DNA of 64,000 bases from Chryseobacterium foetidum (GTDB lineage Bacteria; Bacteroidota; Bacteroidia; Flavobacteriales; Weeksellaceae): assembly GCF_025457425.1 (NCBI RefSeq), contig NZ_JAMXIA010000001.1, positions 3,472,001 to 3,536,000 on the forward strand, read 5' to 3'. Shown here one piece after another: positions 1-8,851 of this stretch. A program made the position numbers and the translations under genes. Positions within the stretch are counted from its first letter, which is position 1; each line of letters starts with the position of its first letter. The notes beneath the pieces were generated by a model, which was not told where the DNA came from, ran no database searches, and worked only from the letters and a program-made list of their open reading frames with translations.

Positions 1-1
1 C

Positions 2-1129
2 CAAGTCAGAAACCGTTCGGTAGATATTTGCAGACCCCTCGAAACTGAAGATTACGTAGTACAGCCCATTGTTGATGTGAGTCCGCCCAAATGGCATTTA
101 GGTCATACTACATGGTTTTTTGAAACCTTTTTGTTGCTGCCCCATTTCCCGGACTATAAAGTTTTTGATGAACAATATAATTTTGTTTTTAACAGCTATT
201 ATGAAACAATAGGAGCGAGGGTAATCCGCACAGACAGAGGAAATTTAAGCCGTCCGTCGGTAGCTGATGTTTTCAAATACCGTGAATATGTAGACGGTCA
301 CATGAATGATTTTCTCAACAGCAGCTTTTTTAAAGACGAACTTGAAGCATTGGTACAATTAGGTTTAAATCACGAAGAACAGCATCAGGAACTGTTGGTC
401 ACCGACATCAAATATATTTTGGGACACAACCCGCTCTTCCCCGCATACACCAATGAACAAGTGAGAGAAAAACGCCCTGAAGTTTCCGCAGAAATGATTC
501 AGATCCCTGAAGGTGTTTATGATATTGGTTTTAAAGGTGAAGGATTCTGTTTTGATAACGAACTGGGCGGACATAAAGTCTATCTCAATGATTATGAAAT
601 TTCCACTGAACCGGTAACCAACCGTGAATACCTGGAATTTATGATTGAAGGAGGTTACAAAGATTTCAGACACTGGCATGCCGAGGGCTGGGACTGGGTT
701 AAAATGAACAGTGCCCATTCACCGCTCTACTGGCACAATGTCGACGGAGTCTGGATGAATTACACATTTAACGGATTACAGGAAATTGATCTTTCAGAAC
801 CTGTCTGTCACATCAGTTTTTTTGAAGCTTCAGCATTTGCATCATGGAAAGGCATGAGACTGCCCACAGAAGCAGAGTGGGAGGTTGCCAGCGACCATTT
901 CGACTGGGGAAGACGCTGGGAATGGACCAATTCTGCCTACCTTCCATATCCTGGATTTAAAAAAGAAGCCGGAGCAGTAGGAGAGTATAATGGTAAATTT
1001 ATGGTCAATCAGATGGTCCTCCGCGGAGCTTCAGAAGCCACCCCGCCCGACCACAGCCGCAAAACCTACCGTAATTTTTTCCCGACAGGATTGCAGTGGC
1101 AGTTCACGGGAATACGATTGGCGAAGTGA
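2..1129 (+). CDS. egtB: Ergothioneine biosynthesis protein EgtB, 5' end outside window
   Basis: EgtB is the iron-dependent sulfoxide synthase that joins a thiol donor (cysteine or gamma-glutamylcysteine) to trimethyl-histidine in ergothioneine synthesis. The frame is open from base 2 and reads through the GTG at 77, which is an internal valine in a DinB-type iron-binding stretch (KWHLGHTTWFFE), so the gene starts upstream of the window. The second iron-binding motif HxxxHxE is seen as HEEQHQE. From about the middle onward there is an FGE-sulfatase (formylglycine-enzyme-like) domain ending in the typical RKTYRNFFPTGLQWQFTG. This domain order (DinB_2 then FGE) defines the EgtB family. Its 3' end runs directly into a repeat array and it converges with the BCCT transporter gene. 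An egtD methyltransferase gene would be expected upstream but cannot be seen. Confidence 0.85.
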   Translation, partial: QVRNRSVDICRPLETEDYVVQPIVDVSPPKWHLGHTTWFFETFLLLPHFPDYKVFDEQYNFVFNSYYETIGARVIRTDRGNLSRPSVADVFKYREYVDGHMNDFLNSSFFKDELEALVQLGLNHEEQHQELLVTDIKYILGHNPLFPAYTNEQVREKRPEVSAEMIQIPEGVYDIGFKGEGFCFDNELGGHKVYLNDYEISTEPVTNREYLEFMIEGGYKDFRHWHAEGWDWVKMNSAHSPLYWHNVDGVWMNYTFNGLQEIDLSEPVCHISFFEASAFASWKGMRLPTEAEWEVASDHFDWGRRWEWTNSAYLPYPGFKKEAGAVGEYNGKFMVNQMVLRGASEATPPDHSRKTYRNFFPTGLQWQFTGIRLAK

Positions 1130-1546
1130 TTCGGGATTCGGGATGCGGGGTTCGGGATTGAGGGTTCATGATGCGAGATTTAAGATTCAAGATTCAAGGT
1201 TTGGGATGCGGGATTCGAGTTTCGTGATGCGGGATTCGAGTTTCGGGATAGATTCGAGCTTCATGATGCGAGATTTAAGATTCAAGATTCAAAGTTCAAG
1301 GTTCGTGATGCGGGATTCGAGTTTCGTGATGCGGGATTCGAGTTTGGTGCTGCGGGATACGATATACGGGGTTTATGATGCGAGATTTAAGATTTAAGAT
1401 TCAAGATTCAAGGTTCGGGATGCGGGATTCGAGTTTGGTGATGCGGGGTTCAAGTTTCGGGATGCGAGGTTCGAGTTTCGGGATACGAGATTCGAGCTTC
1501 ATGATGCGAGATTTACGATTCAAGGTTCAGGATTCGGGATTTAAAA
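1130..1546 (+). repeat. Heptanucleotide tandem array, G-rich on + strand
   Basis: Starting at the base after the egtB stop, about 415 bases can be parsed almost entirely into 7-mers such as GGGATTC, GGGATGC, GAGTTTC, GAGATTT, AAGATTC and ATGATGC, with consensus close to RRGATTC. The 7-bp register holds over nearly the whole stretch. A higher-order unit (GATGCGAGATTTAAGATTC and its followers) recurs near 1165, 1265, 1378 and 1503. Because 21 bases make seven codons, the array gives false ORFs reading MRDSSFVMRDSSF; these are repeat shadows. The following 65 bases are unremarkable. Confidence 0.9.
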
Positions 1547-1611
1547 ATAGAGTTTCTGGGTCAAGCGTTTCGTCAATTCAATTTCACCCCGAACGGACGT
1601 GACCTAGCATC

Positions 1612-1919
1612 CCTCATCCAACCCCCGCATCCCGAAACATACATCGCACATCGCACATCAATCATCAATCATCAATCATCCGACACCGCGCATCCCGCAC
1701 CTCGAAACACGCATCCCGTATCAATTATCAATCATCATTTATCAATCACACAACCTCCCGCATCCCGAAACACACATCGCACATCAATCATCAATCATCA
1801 ATCATCCGACACCGCGCATCCCACATCCCACATCCCGCACCCCGAAACACGCATCCCGCATCAGTCATCAGTCATCAATTATCAATTATCAATTATCAAT
1901 CATCCAACCTCCCGCACCC
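1612..1919 (+). repeat. Heptanucleotide tandem array, C-rich on + strand
   Basis: This is the opposite-strand counterpart of the preceding array: 7-mers such as GCATCCC, GAAACAC, AATCATC, AATTATC and GCACATC. A block of about 65 bases (CCCGCATCCCGAAACA... to ...CGACACCGCGCATCCC) occurs twice, near 1625 and 1757. It ends three bases before the stop codon of the convergent BCCT gene. Together with the G-rich half it fills the whole gap between two convergent genes and could fold into a long imperfect hairpin. Confidence 0.88.
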
Positions 1920-1921
1920 CC

Positions 1922-3925
1922 TCACTTAAACCTATGATTCGCATCGCTGCTCACAAACATCGTATTTTTCTCTTCGGAAATAATATCGATAAAGCGTTCA
2001 TAATGTTTCAGCACGTCTGAGATCAGTTCATTTTTGGTGAATAATTTTACATCATAACCCTCCCTGTTGTCGCCAAAATAAGATTTTGGAAAATAGACAC
2101 GGTTTTCTTCGGCATCGGGCAGATTCTCTTCATTCAGGAGAAATTCAGATACCATTTTAGACTCACTTCTTACTCCGTAGATGAAATTATTGATGAGGTC
2201 ATATCTGATCTCAATTTCCAGTTGTTTAGGATTTTCGTCTGCATTAATTTTAGCATCGATTCCGTTCGCTTTAAATTCGTTTAAAAGATCTTCGAAAGCA
2301 TCATTTGCGGTAGTTTCAATATACTGATCTGCAGATGCCACATCTTTAAAGGAGACAATCTGCTTCAGTCTTTCTTTCCAGTGCTCCCCAGACCAGGGAA
2401 CGGTGGTGGAGGCAAAATCTTTTTCGTAATAATTTTTATCGATCATCAGAGCCTTAACCAGACTCACAATGAACAGAAGCATAATAACAGAAAAGGGCAG
2501 GGCGGTGATGAGGGTCATGCTCTGCAAAGCTGCCAATCCGCCTGCATTCAAAAGCATGAGGGCGAGTACCGAGAGCAATATTCCCCAACCGACGGTTTGC
2601 CATTTGGGAGAAATTCTGGCATTTTTTGTGGCGATATTGTTCATTACAAAAATCCCGCTGTCGGCAGAGGTAACGAAGAAAATTAAAATAATGAGGATCA
2701 CAAAAAGGCTCATCAATTCTGTGAAAGGCAGGTATTCCAAAAACTTAAACATAAGTCCGTCTGCATCGCTGGCCATTGCGCTCAAGGCACCTTCAGCACC
2801 ATTCATATCCAGCCAGATCGCAGTATTTCCGAAAACCGACATCCAGATAAAATTAAAAAGGGTAGGAAGAATTAAAACAGCGGAAACAAATTCTCTGATG
2901 GTGCGGCCTTTTGAAATCCTTGCGATAAAAAGTCCCACATACGGCGACCATGATATCCACCATGCCCAGTACAGAATCGTCCAGTCATAAAACCAGGTCT
3001 GTGTTCCTTCTTCATAGACGTGTGTATTGAAAGTGAGCGAGAAAAAGCTGTTGAGATAGGTTCCGATTCCTTCGGTAAAACTTCCGACCAGATAAACCGT
3101 AGGTCCTGCAATTAACACAAATAACAGCAAAATAACTACCGCAATAATATTGATTTTACTCAGTAATTTCACTCCTTTATCCAGGCCGCTGACTGCTGAT
3201 AATACAGATAAGCTCACCAAAACTGCTACAATAACTGCCTGATACAGAAAACCTGTTTCAGGAAGAATATTCATTTTCACCAATCCTGAATTGATCTGCA
3301 CTACGCCAAATCCGAGGGTTGTGGTAATACCGAAAAAAGTACTGCAGAGTGCAAAAACATCAATTATATTTCCCCATCTGCCTTTTATTTTATCTTTCAG
3401 TAAAGGATAAAAACAGCTTCGCAGAGATAGCGGTAGACGGTAGCGGTATGAAAAATAGGCGAGTGCCAAACCCACGACACCATAAATTGCCCACGCATGC
3501 ACGCCCCAGTGAAAAAAGGTGTAAAGCTGTGCATTCTGTGCCCGCTGTACCGGAGCTTTGCCCTCAAAGATAGGGTTGGAATAATGTTGCATTGGTTCTG
3601 CTACACTGAAATACATCAGTCCGATTCCCATTCCCGCTGCAAAAAGCATCGACAGCCATGAGAAAAAAGAATAGTCGGGTTTACTGTCGTTCCTGCCCAG
3701 ACGGATGTTACCGTATTTTCCGGTCATAATATACACCAGAAACACAACGAAAATAGTCACCGCCCAAACATAGATCCAGTTCAGATTCACAAAAATAAAT
3801 CCTTTGACTACCGTAAGAAGCGCATCCATCATTTCCGGAAACAGAGCCGAAATCAGACATATTCCGACAATAAAAATCAGGCTGGGAACCGTAATTCCTT
3901 TTTTGAGTGTAGTTCTGAGCTGCAT
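1922..3925 (-). CDS. BCCT family choline/betaine transporter, BetT-like
   Basis: An inner-membrane secondary transporter for quaternary ammonium osmolytes (betaine/choline/carnitine family). The chosen start gives about 667 residues beginning MQLRTTLKKG, right before the first membrane segment; an in-frame ATG 39 codons upstream (4042) would add a tail that does not look like the family. Family hallmarks are GMGIGLMYFSVAEPMQHY, the segment HWGVHAWAIYGVVGLALAY, and the tryptophan-rich TM8 block WTILYWAWWISWSPYVGLF that forms the aromatic binding site. About 12 membrane helices are followed by a soluble C-terminal domain of roughly 150 residues, as in BetT-type members, where it is linked to osmosensing. 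The exact substrate cannot be read from sequence. It is convergent with egtB. Confidence 0.88.
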   Translation of the reverse strand: MQLRTTLKKGITVPSLIFIVGICLISALFPEMMDALLTVVKGFIFVNLNWIYVWAVTIFVVFLVYIMTGKYGNIRLGRNDSKPDYSFFSWLSMLFAAGMGIGLMYFSVAEPMQHYSNPIFEGKAPVQRAQNAQLYTFFHWGVHAWAIYGVVGLALAYFSYRYRLPLSLRSCFYPLLKDKIKGRWGNIIDVFALCSTFFGITTTLGFGVVQINSGLVKMNILPETGFLYQAVIVAVLVSLSVLSAVSGLDKGVKLLSKINIIAVVILLLFVLIAGPTVYLVGSFTEGIGTYLNSFFSLTFNTHVYEEGTQTWFYDWTILYWAWWISWSPYVGLFIARISKGRTIREFVSAVLILPTLFNFIWMSVFGNTAIWLDMNGAEGALSAMASDADGLMFKFLEYLPFTELMSLFVILIILIFFVTSADSGIFVMNNIATKNARISPKWQTVGWGILLSVLALMLLNAGGLAALQSMTLITALPFSVIMLLFIVSLVKALMIDKNYYEKDFASTTVPWSGEHWKERLKQIVSFKDVASADQYIETTANDAFEDLLNEFKANGIDAKINADENPKQLEIEIRYDLINNFIYGVRSESKMVSEFLLNEENLPDAEENRVYFPKSYFGDNREGYDVKLFTKNELISDVLKHYERFIDIISEEKNTMFVSSDANHRFK

Positions 3926-4140
3926 ATTGGTGTGTTTATGAGATATAAATGTAGGAATAAACAGGGAAATTAATCTAAATAATGACCCCTGCTTTGTCAC
4001 TGTAAGCGATTCTTCTGCCAATCGTAATAAAACACACTTCACACTATAAAATTTATAATTGAACTAAATAATTAGATTGACAATCAATAAAGAAATAGTC
4101 AGACAGGAATTGTATTTTCCGGACAACATAATCCGATTGT

Positions 4141-4258
4141 AATCATCAATCATCAATCATCAAACATCAATCATCAATCATCAATCATCCAACACCTCGC
4201 ACCCCGCATCCCATATCCCGCATCTCGTATCCCGAACCCCGCACCGCGCACCAACAAA
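4141..4258 (+). repeat. Heptanucleotide array (AATCATC / GCATCCC type)
   Basis: A shorter member of the same 7-bp repeat family as at 1612-1919: runs of AATCATC followed by GCACCCC, GCATCCC and GCATCTC words. It lies in the 414-base gap between the BCCT start and the small gene at 4340. The rest of that gap is AT-rich with no gene seen. Confidence 0.85.
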
Positions 4259-4339
4259 TCCCAAACAAAAAATACCACATCACCATCATTTTACTATTCA
4301 AGGCATAGTTCTTGTTAGTAAAACACCAAACCACTCACA

Positions 4340-4573
4340 ATGTATACTTACGATCAATTTTTAGAACTCGACAGCGAGACACAGCTGGCTTTGGTACAGA
4401 CCGAAGGCAGAATTATAGTAGAACAGAGATGTTCAGATTTCCATTCTATCATCTATGGATTGCAGAATTTCAACGTAGAACTGGTGGATGATATGAAGAC
4501 AGGTAAGGTAAAAATCAATCGAACCTACCGCAACGTCAGCCGTGAGAATGTGCGTCCCGTGTACTACAAATAA
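4340..4573 (+). CDS. Small conserved-looking hypothetical protein (77 aa)
   Basis: A 77-residue soluble acidic protein starting MYTYDQFLELDSETQLALV and ending in NVRPVYYK. It has no signal peptide and no membrane segment. The start is supported by upstream AT-rich sequence and the gene is followed 25 bases later by a strong intrinsic terminator, so it looks like a real single-gene unit. I do not recognise a characterised family. Confidence 0.65.
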   Translation: MYTYDQFLELDSETQLALVQTEGRIIVEQRCSDFHSIIYGLQNFNVELVDDMKTGKVKINRTYRNVSRENVRPVYYK

Positions 4574-4597
4574 GACACCAACTCAACATTATATATG

Positions 4598-4635
4598 AAA
4601 AACAGGCTGCCTCACGAGGTTGCCTGTTTTTGTTT
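4598..4635 (+). terminator. Intrinsic terminator after the 77-aa gene
   Basis: Perfect 10-bp stem AAAAACAGGC / GCCTGTTTTT at 4598-4607 and 4622-4631, with an inner CCTC/GAGG pairing and a T-run. It is A-rich upstream and so could also serve the minus-strand DUF1294 gene. Confidence 0.85.
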
Positions 4636-4658
4636 TATAGCTGATATCATTCTAAAAT

Positions 4659-4931
4659 TTATTGAACCGTAAGGTGTTCTTTTAAAAGAAAAATAAGAGC
4701 CAACTGTACAGCCACCACCAATACCAGTTTAAGGATAAATGTTTTTTTTGCGTATTTATGTCTGAAGAAGGTCATCCCGATCAGAGCTCCAAAAGTACCG
4801 CCCAAAAATGTAAGCATAAGCAAGGCGCTTTCCGCTATTCTTTTCTTTCCGTTTTTTGCCAGCCGCTTATCCCATCCGAAGGCAAGGAAGGTGAGGAGGG
4901 TTATGATGATGAGGTAGAATTTTAGGGGCAT
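4659..4931 (-). CDS. DUF1294 family small membrane protein
   Basis: A 90-residue membrane protein of the DUF1294 family, function unknown. It shows the family pattern: an N-terminal helix, the DKRLAKNGKKRIAES motif, LTFLGGTFGALIGMTFFRHKYAKKTF, and a C-terminal helix. Three hydrophobic segments lie at about residues 3-19, 36-55 and 66-83. It is transcribed in the same direction as the restriction operon's end but separated from it by a terminator, so it is probably a separate unit. Confidence 0.8.
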   Translation of the reverse strand: MPLKFYLIIITLLTFLAFGWDKRLAKNGKKRIAESALLMLTFLGGTFGALIGMTFFRHKYAKKTFILKLVLVVAVQLALIFLLKEHLTVQ

Positions 4932-5000
4932 GGGATGCTTTTAAAGTTGCAAGATAGGTAATTGAAAGTATTGAACCTTTGATAATACAAACTATTTGAC

Positions 5001-5029
5001 AAAAAGAAACCTGAGAATAATCTCAGGTT
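5001..5029 (-). terminator. Terminator of the type I restriction operon
   Basis: Nine-bp perfect stem AACCTGAGA / TCTCAGGTT (5008-5016 and 5021-5029) just downstream of the hsdR stop. On the minus strand it is followed by TTCTTTTT. Confidence 0.85.
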
Positions 5030-5044
5030 ATTAATTTAACAATA

Positions 5045-8000
5045 TTACCTCACATTCACCACCTGCTTAATCGTATTATAAAAAGCCTGATAGAATGAGG
5101 GGTCTTGTGCATACAATTTATACAGTTCCAATTCCTGTTTTCTCTGTTGAGACATGACGTCATCCAGTATTTTCTTCAAGGCTAATTCTCTGTTTTGGTC
5201 ATCTGCATTTTGTGCTACCTTTATATCAAAATCAGGGTGTGCCTGTACAGATTTGCTCAACGAAACAAATTTTACTCTTTGATCTTCCGGTGTCGCTTCC
5301 CATCCCTGAAACCATTTCTCATTAAATCCGTTGATGATATTTTCTAATTCATCTTTTTCTTCGCTGCCGTGTGCTCCCCTAGCATTTGGATTTTGAGGAT
5401 CAACTTGTGTTTCAGAATCATCTAAAGAAATAGTTGCATTGAGCTTCACTCTTTCCAGACCGTATGTTGATAAATCAACAGATTCTAAAAGCTGATCTAA
5501 TAGGTCTTTATTTTTATCTTCAATCTTTAATTTTGGGATAAGAAACTTTAAAAACCAAAACAATTTTTCCCACGCCAACATTTCATAAGGCAAAATAGCA
5601 GCAACTTGTCCATATATCTTCACAAATTGTTTCGCCTTGATTTTATAATCTGCTTTGTCTTTTTCTTCCAAGTCCAAATCGGAAATAAACCGTTGTGCTG
5701 CCACATCAATTATTGGACTTAAAAACTGAGCATCCACTTTGTTAAAGTATTTCTCATTGAAATCTTCCACTTCCGACTGCTCATAAATTCCGGAATCATC
5801 CAAACTGTCTTTCAGTTCGTGCAACACATTGATGTCCGTAGCACTGCTTAAGGATGTTGAAGTATAGAACGGGTCGAACGAGTTCTTAATATCTTCCACC
5901 GTATTGAAGAAATCCAATACAAAAAGGTCTTCAGTTTTCTTAGCCAATTTATTGGCAGAGCGGTTTAATCGGGATAATGTCTGAACAGCCAAAACGCCTT
6001 GCAGTTTTTTATCCACATACATTGCAGAAAGTTTGGGTTGGTCAAATCCCGTCAGGTATTTATTGGCAACCACCAGCATTCTGTATTCGTCTTCATCAAA
6101 TTTATCTTTGGTTTCGCTTTCCGGAAAACCGTTCATTTGGGCTTCGGTATATTCGATGCCATCCACTTCTTTTGTTCCGGAAAATGCAATGACGATTTTA
6201 AAAGGATTTCCTCTGCCAATTAATAATTGTTGTAAAGCCTGATAATAACGGATAGCCGATTCTATACTTTGGGTAACAACCATCGCTTTGGCTTTACCGC
6301 TCAATTTCTTTTTATTTACAATCGAACCCGCAAAATGGTCCAGCACTATTTCGGCTTTTGTACCAACGGTCTGCTTATGCTTTTCTACATAAGCACGTAG
6401 TTTTTTCTGTGCTTTACCCGTATCAAACAGAGGATTATCCTCTATTGATTTTTCAATTTCATAATAACTTTTATAGGTGGTGTAATTGGCTAAAACATCC
6501 AGAATAAATCCTTCTTCAATCGCCTGTTTCATCGAATACAGATGAAAAGGTTTGAAGGAACCTTCTTCCTGTTTTACCCCAAACTTCTCCAAAGTATTAT
6601 TCTTGGGCGTGGCGGTAAAAGCAAAGTAAGAAGCGTTCTTGGTCATCTTCCTCGCTTTCATTGCCTCCAAAATCTTGTCCTGATAATCAACTGCATCCGA
6701 ATCTTCACCTTTATTTCCAATGGCTTCATTGAGTTTGTCGGCAGAACTTCCTGACTGTGAACTGTGTGCTTCATCCACAATGACAGCGAACTGCTTATTG
6801 CTCATATCGGCAATACCTTCAATTATAAACGGAAATTTTTGAATGGTCGTAATAATAATTCTTTTACCATTTTCCAAAGCTGACTTTAAATCCGAAGACC
6901 TGTACGCTGGAGCAACAATGTTTTTAACTTCTGAAAATTCTTTGATATTATCACGAAGTTGTTTGTCCAACAATCTTCTATCGGTGACAACAATTACAGA
7001 ATCAAACAAAGGCTGATTGGTATTTTTACTTCCAGCAACAGCTTCGCTCTCAGGGTAGGCTTCTATCAACTGATAAGCCAACCAAGTTATGGAATTGGAC
7101 TTACCCGAACCAGCACTGTGCTGAATCAAATAGGTTTCTCCAGCACCTTTTTGAGTAGTGTCTTTTATCAGTCTGCGTACCACATCCAGCTGATGGTAAC
7201 GTGGGAAAAATAAAGTCTTCTTACTCAAAGCATCATTTTCTGCACCATCAAACCTTACGAAATGCTGAATGATATTGGCAATGCTTTCTCTTCGCAAAAC
7301 ATCCTGCCAGAAATAAGCGGTCTTATGTCCAAAAGGATTTGGTGGATTGCCCTTCCCAAAATTATTACCGAGATTGAAAGGTAGGAAAAACGTATTTGCT
7401 CCATCCAGTTTGGTAGTCATATAGATTTCATCGGTATCGACTGCAAAATGGACAATACATCTTCCAAAATTCAACAAAGGCTGAGCAATATCTCGTTTGT
7501 ATTTATATTGGTTTACGCCGTGTACTTTGGCATTCTGTCCTGTCCAATGATTTTTCACTTCTATGGTTGAAATAGGAATACCATTGATGAAAATCACCAT
7601 ATCGATTTCCTCAAGCGGATTGGTTACCGAATATTTTAATTGTCGGGTAACGCTGAACTGGTTATTTTCAAAATTATCTTTGATGCTCTGACTGCTATTT
7701 TGCAAAGGCGCTACATAAAACAAAGTAAAATGTGCATCATCTACTGCCAAACCTTTACGAAGCAGACGAAGAATACCATACTTCTTCACCAGCTTATCGA
7801 AACGGTCAAGCACTTTTATTTTCCAATCCGACTGGCGTTTGAGTTTTTCTAATTCTTCCTTATGGGTCGTCTCAAGAAAATCCCAAAAGCGCACCTCATC
7901 CAATGCGTATCTTGCATTGAAATCTGTGGGATTGCCAATGCGATAACCGTTACCGCTATAAGGCTCACTAGGTTCAGCAACAGTTCCGTTTTTTATATCT

Positions 8001-8071
8001 TCGGTCGAAAGACCACAGAGTGCTTTTTCTATGGCGGTTTCGAGCGCGAGTTCGTTAGTTTGTGATGGCAT
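5045..8071 (-). CDS. hsdR: Type I restriction enzyme R subunit HsdR
   Basis: The motor and nuclease subunit of a type I restriction-modification complex: it translocates DNA and cuts unmodified DNA. It has 1008 residues, normal for the family. The N-terminal PD-(D/E)xK nuclease is visible as EIDMVIFINGIPISTIEVKN (about 155-175). The SF2 helicase Walker A is HSAGSGKSNS with Lys near 324, Walker B is DEAHSS, motif III is TATPKNN, and the C-terminal helical region binds HsdM/HsdS. It is the last gene of the operon, starting three bases after the unknown 258-aa gene, which ties that gene to the restriction operon. Confidence 0.95.
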   Translation of the reverse strand: MPSQTNELALETAIEKALCGLSTEDIKNGTVAEPSEPYSGNGYRIGNPTDFNARYALDEVRFWDFLETTHKEELEKLKRQSDWKIKVLDRFDKLVKKYGILRLLRKGLAVDDAHFTLFYVAPLQNSSQSIKDNFENNQFSVTRQLKYSVTNPLEEIDMVIFINGIPISTIEVKNHWTGQNAKVHGVNQYKYKRDIAQPLLNFGRCIVHFAVDTDEIYMTTKLDGANTFFLPFNLGNNFGKGNPPNPFGHKTAYFWQDVLRRESIANIIQHFVRFDGAENDALSKKTLFFPRYHQLDVVRRLIKDTTQKGAGETYLIQHSAGSGKSNSITWLAYQLIEAYPESEAVAGSKNTNQPLFDSVIVVTDRRLLDKQLRDNIKEFSEVKNIVAPAYRSSDLKSALENGKRIIITTIQKFPFIIEGIADMSNKQFAVIVDEAHSSQSGSSADKLNEAIGNKGEDSDAVDYQDKILEAMKARKMTKNASYFAFTATPKNNTLEKFGVKQEEGSFKPFHLYSMKQAIEEGFILDVLANYTTYKSYYEIEKSIEDNPLFDTGKAQKKLRAYVEKHKQTVGTKAEIVLDHFAGSIVNKKKLSGKAKAMVVTQSIESAIRYYQALQQLLIGRGNPFKIVIAFSGTKEVDGIEYTEAQMNGFPESETKDKFDEDEYRMLVVANKYLTGFDQPKLSAMYVDKKLQGVLAVQTLSRLNRSANKLAKKTEDLFVLDFFNTVEDIKNSFDPFYTSTSLSSATDINVLHELKDSLDDSGIYEQSEVEDFNEKYFNKVDAQFLSPIIDVAAQRFISDLDLEEKDKADYKIKAKQFVKIYGQVAAILPYEMLAWEKLFWFLKFLIPKLKIEDKNKDLLDQLLESVDLSTYGLERVKLNATISLDDSETQVDPQNPNARGAHGSEEKDELENIINGFNEKWFQGWEATPEDQRVKFVSLSKSVQAHPDFDIKVAQNADDQNRELALKKILDDVMSQQRKQELELYKLYAQDPSFYQAFYNTIKQVVNVR

Positions 8072-8074
8072 AAA

Positions 8075-8851
8075 TTAAATAGTTAAATGTGGTCCGATAT
8101 ATCCGACGAATACTTTTCTACTTTTATTTTGAGGAAAAAAATGGAATCTTAAATCACCAGTCTTAATATGTAACTCAAAATATTCAGTTCCTCCTTCAGG
8201 CAGAGAAAATAATCTTTCATTTCCATAATTGCTCATTGTTTGATTTGTTTCTGGTGAGATTCTTAATGAATATTTATTATTTATATCTCGATAACTAAAA
8301 TCTCCTTTATCCCATTTAGAAACAGCTGCATCAAATTCTTTTAATCTATCAATTATTTGATTAAAATGACTTGACTTGCCTATCTTTAAAATTTGGTTTT
8401 TTACTTCACCACAAAATGTTAGGTTAGGAAATAATCGATTTCTCTTAGTCCAAAAATTCCGAAAATTAACTCTCCATAGATTGATAGAATTAAAATTTGC
8501 ATAGTCATCATTATTTTTTATCTGTTTATCTTTAATGATTGACGTTTTTATAAAATCTCCTCCTAAAAAACCATTATCTTCGCCAGGAAAGTTTGCATCA
8601 ATCTTCGCTTCAGTATCTAAATAAATACTATGAGGTTTTAATTGCTCAATAAAAACAGCAATCGCAGCTTCATCTTGATTACTATAATTTGAATATAATT
8701 GTGTAATGTGAGGTATGTCGAAAATTGAGTTATGCTTTAAAAACTGATCTTCCGCCAATCTTTCTATTGCAACTAAATCGCGACAATAATTTAAAAACAT
8801 ATCATATGTTTTGCAATTTAATGCTTCATTCAGCGTGAAAAAATTACTCAT
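8075..8851 (-). CDS. Unknown 258-aa protein paired with the ATPase gene
   Basis: I do not recognise this 258-residue protein. It is soluble, has no signal peptide, and is rich in aromatic and charged residues. The C-terminus (YFELHIKTGDLRFHFFPQNK then VFVGYIGPHL) looks like a compact beta-rich end and is the part most likely to identify a family. Its start overlaps the 3' end of the DUF3696-type ATPase gene by 8 bases, implying translational coupling, and hsdR starts 3 bases after it. Composition is visibly AT-richer than hsdM and hsdR. By analogy with two-gene ATPase-plus-effector defence pairs it may be an effector or nuclease, but no catalytic motif is obvious. Confidence 0.6.
   Translation of the reverse strand: MSNFFTLNEALNCKTYDMFLNYCRDLVAIERLAEDQFLKHNSIFDIPHITQLYSNYSNQDEAAIAVFIEQLKPHSIYLDTEAKIDANFPGEDNGFLGGDFIKTSIIKDKQIKNNDDYANFNSINLWRVNFRNFWTKRNRLFPNLTFCGEVKNQILKIGKSSHFNQIIDRLKEFDAAVSKWDKGDFSYRDINNKYSLRISPETNQTMSNYGNERLFSLPEGGTEYFELHIKTGDLRFHFFPQNKSRKVFVGYIGPHLTI

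Noticed and set aside
990-1602. Open frames reading MRDSSFVMRDSSFG-type heptapeptides
   Set aside because: They are a product of the 7-bp DNA repeat (21 bases = seven codons) and have no start context or domain.
1922-3925. BCCT transporter as target of the GbsR-type regulator
   Set aside because: No copy of the ACTTTCA-N8-TGAAAGT palindrome was seen in its upstream region, and the genes are 32 kb apart.
3926-4042. Longer BCCT start at 4042
   Set aside because: The added 39 residues are not hydrophobic in the family pattern and the ATG at 3925 places the first helix normally.
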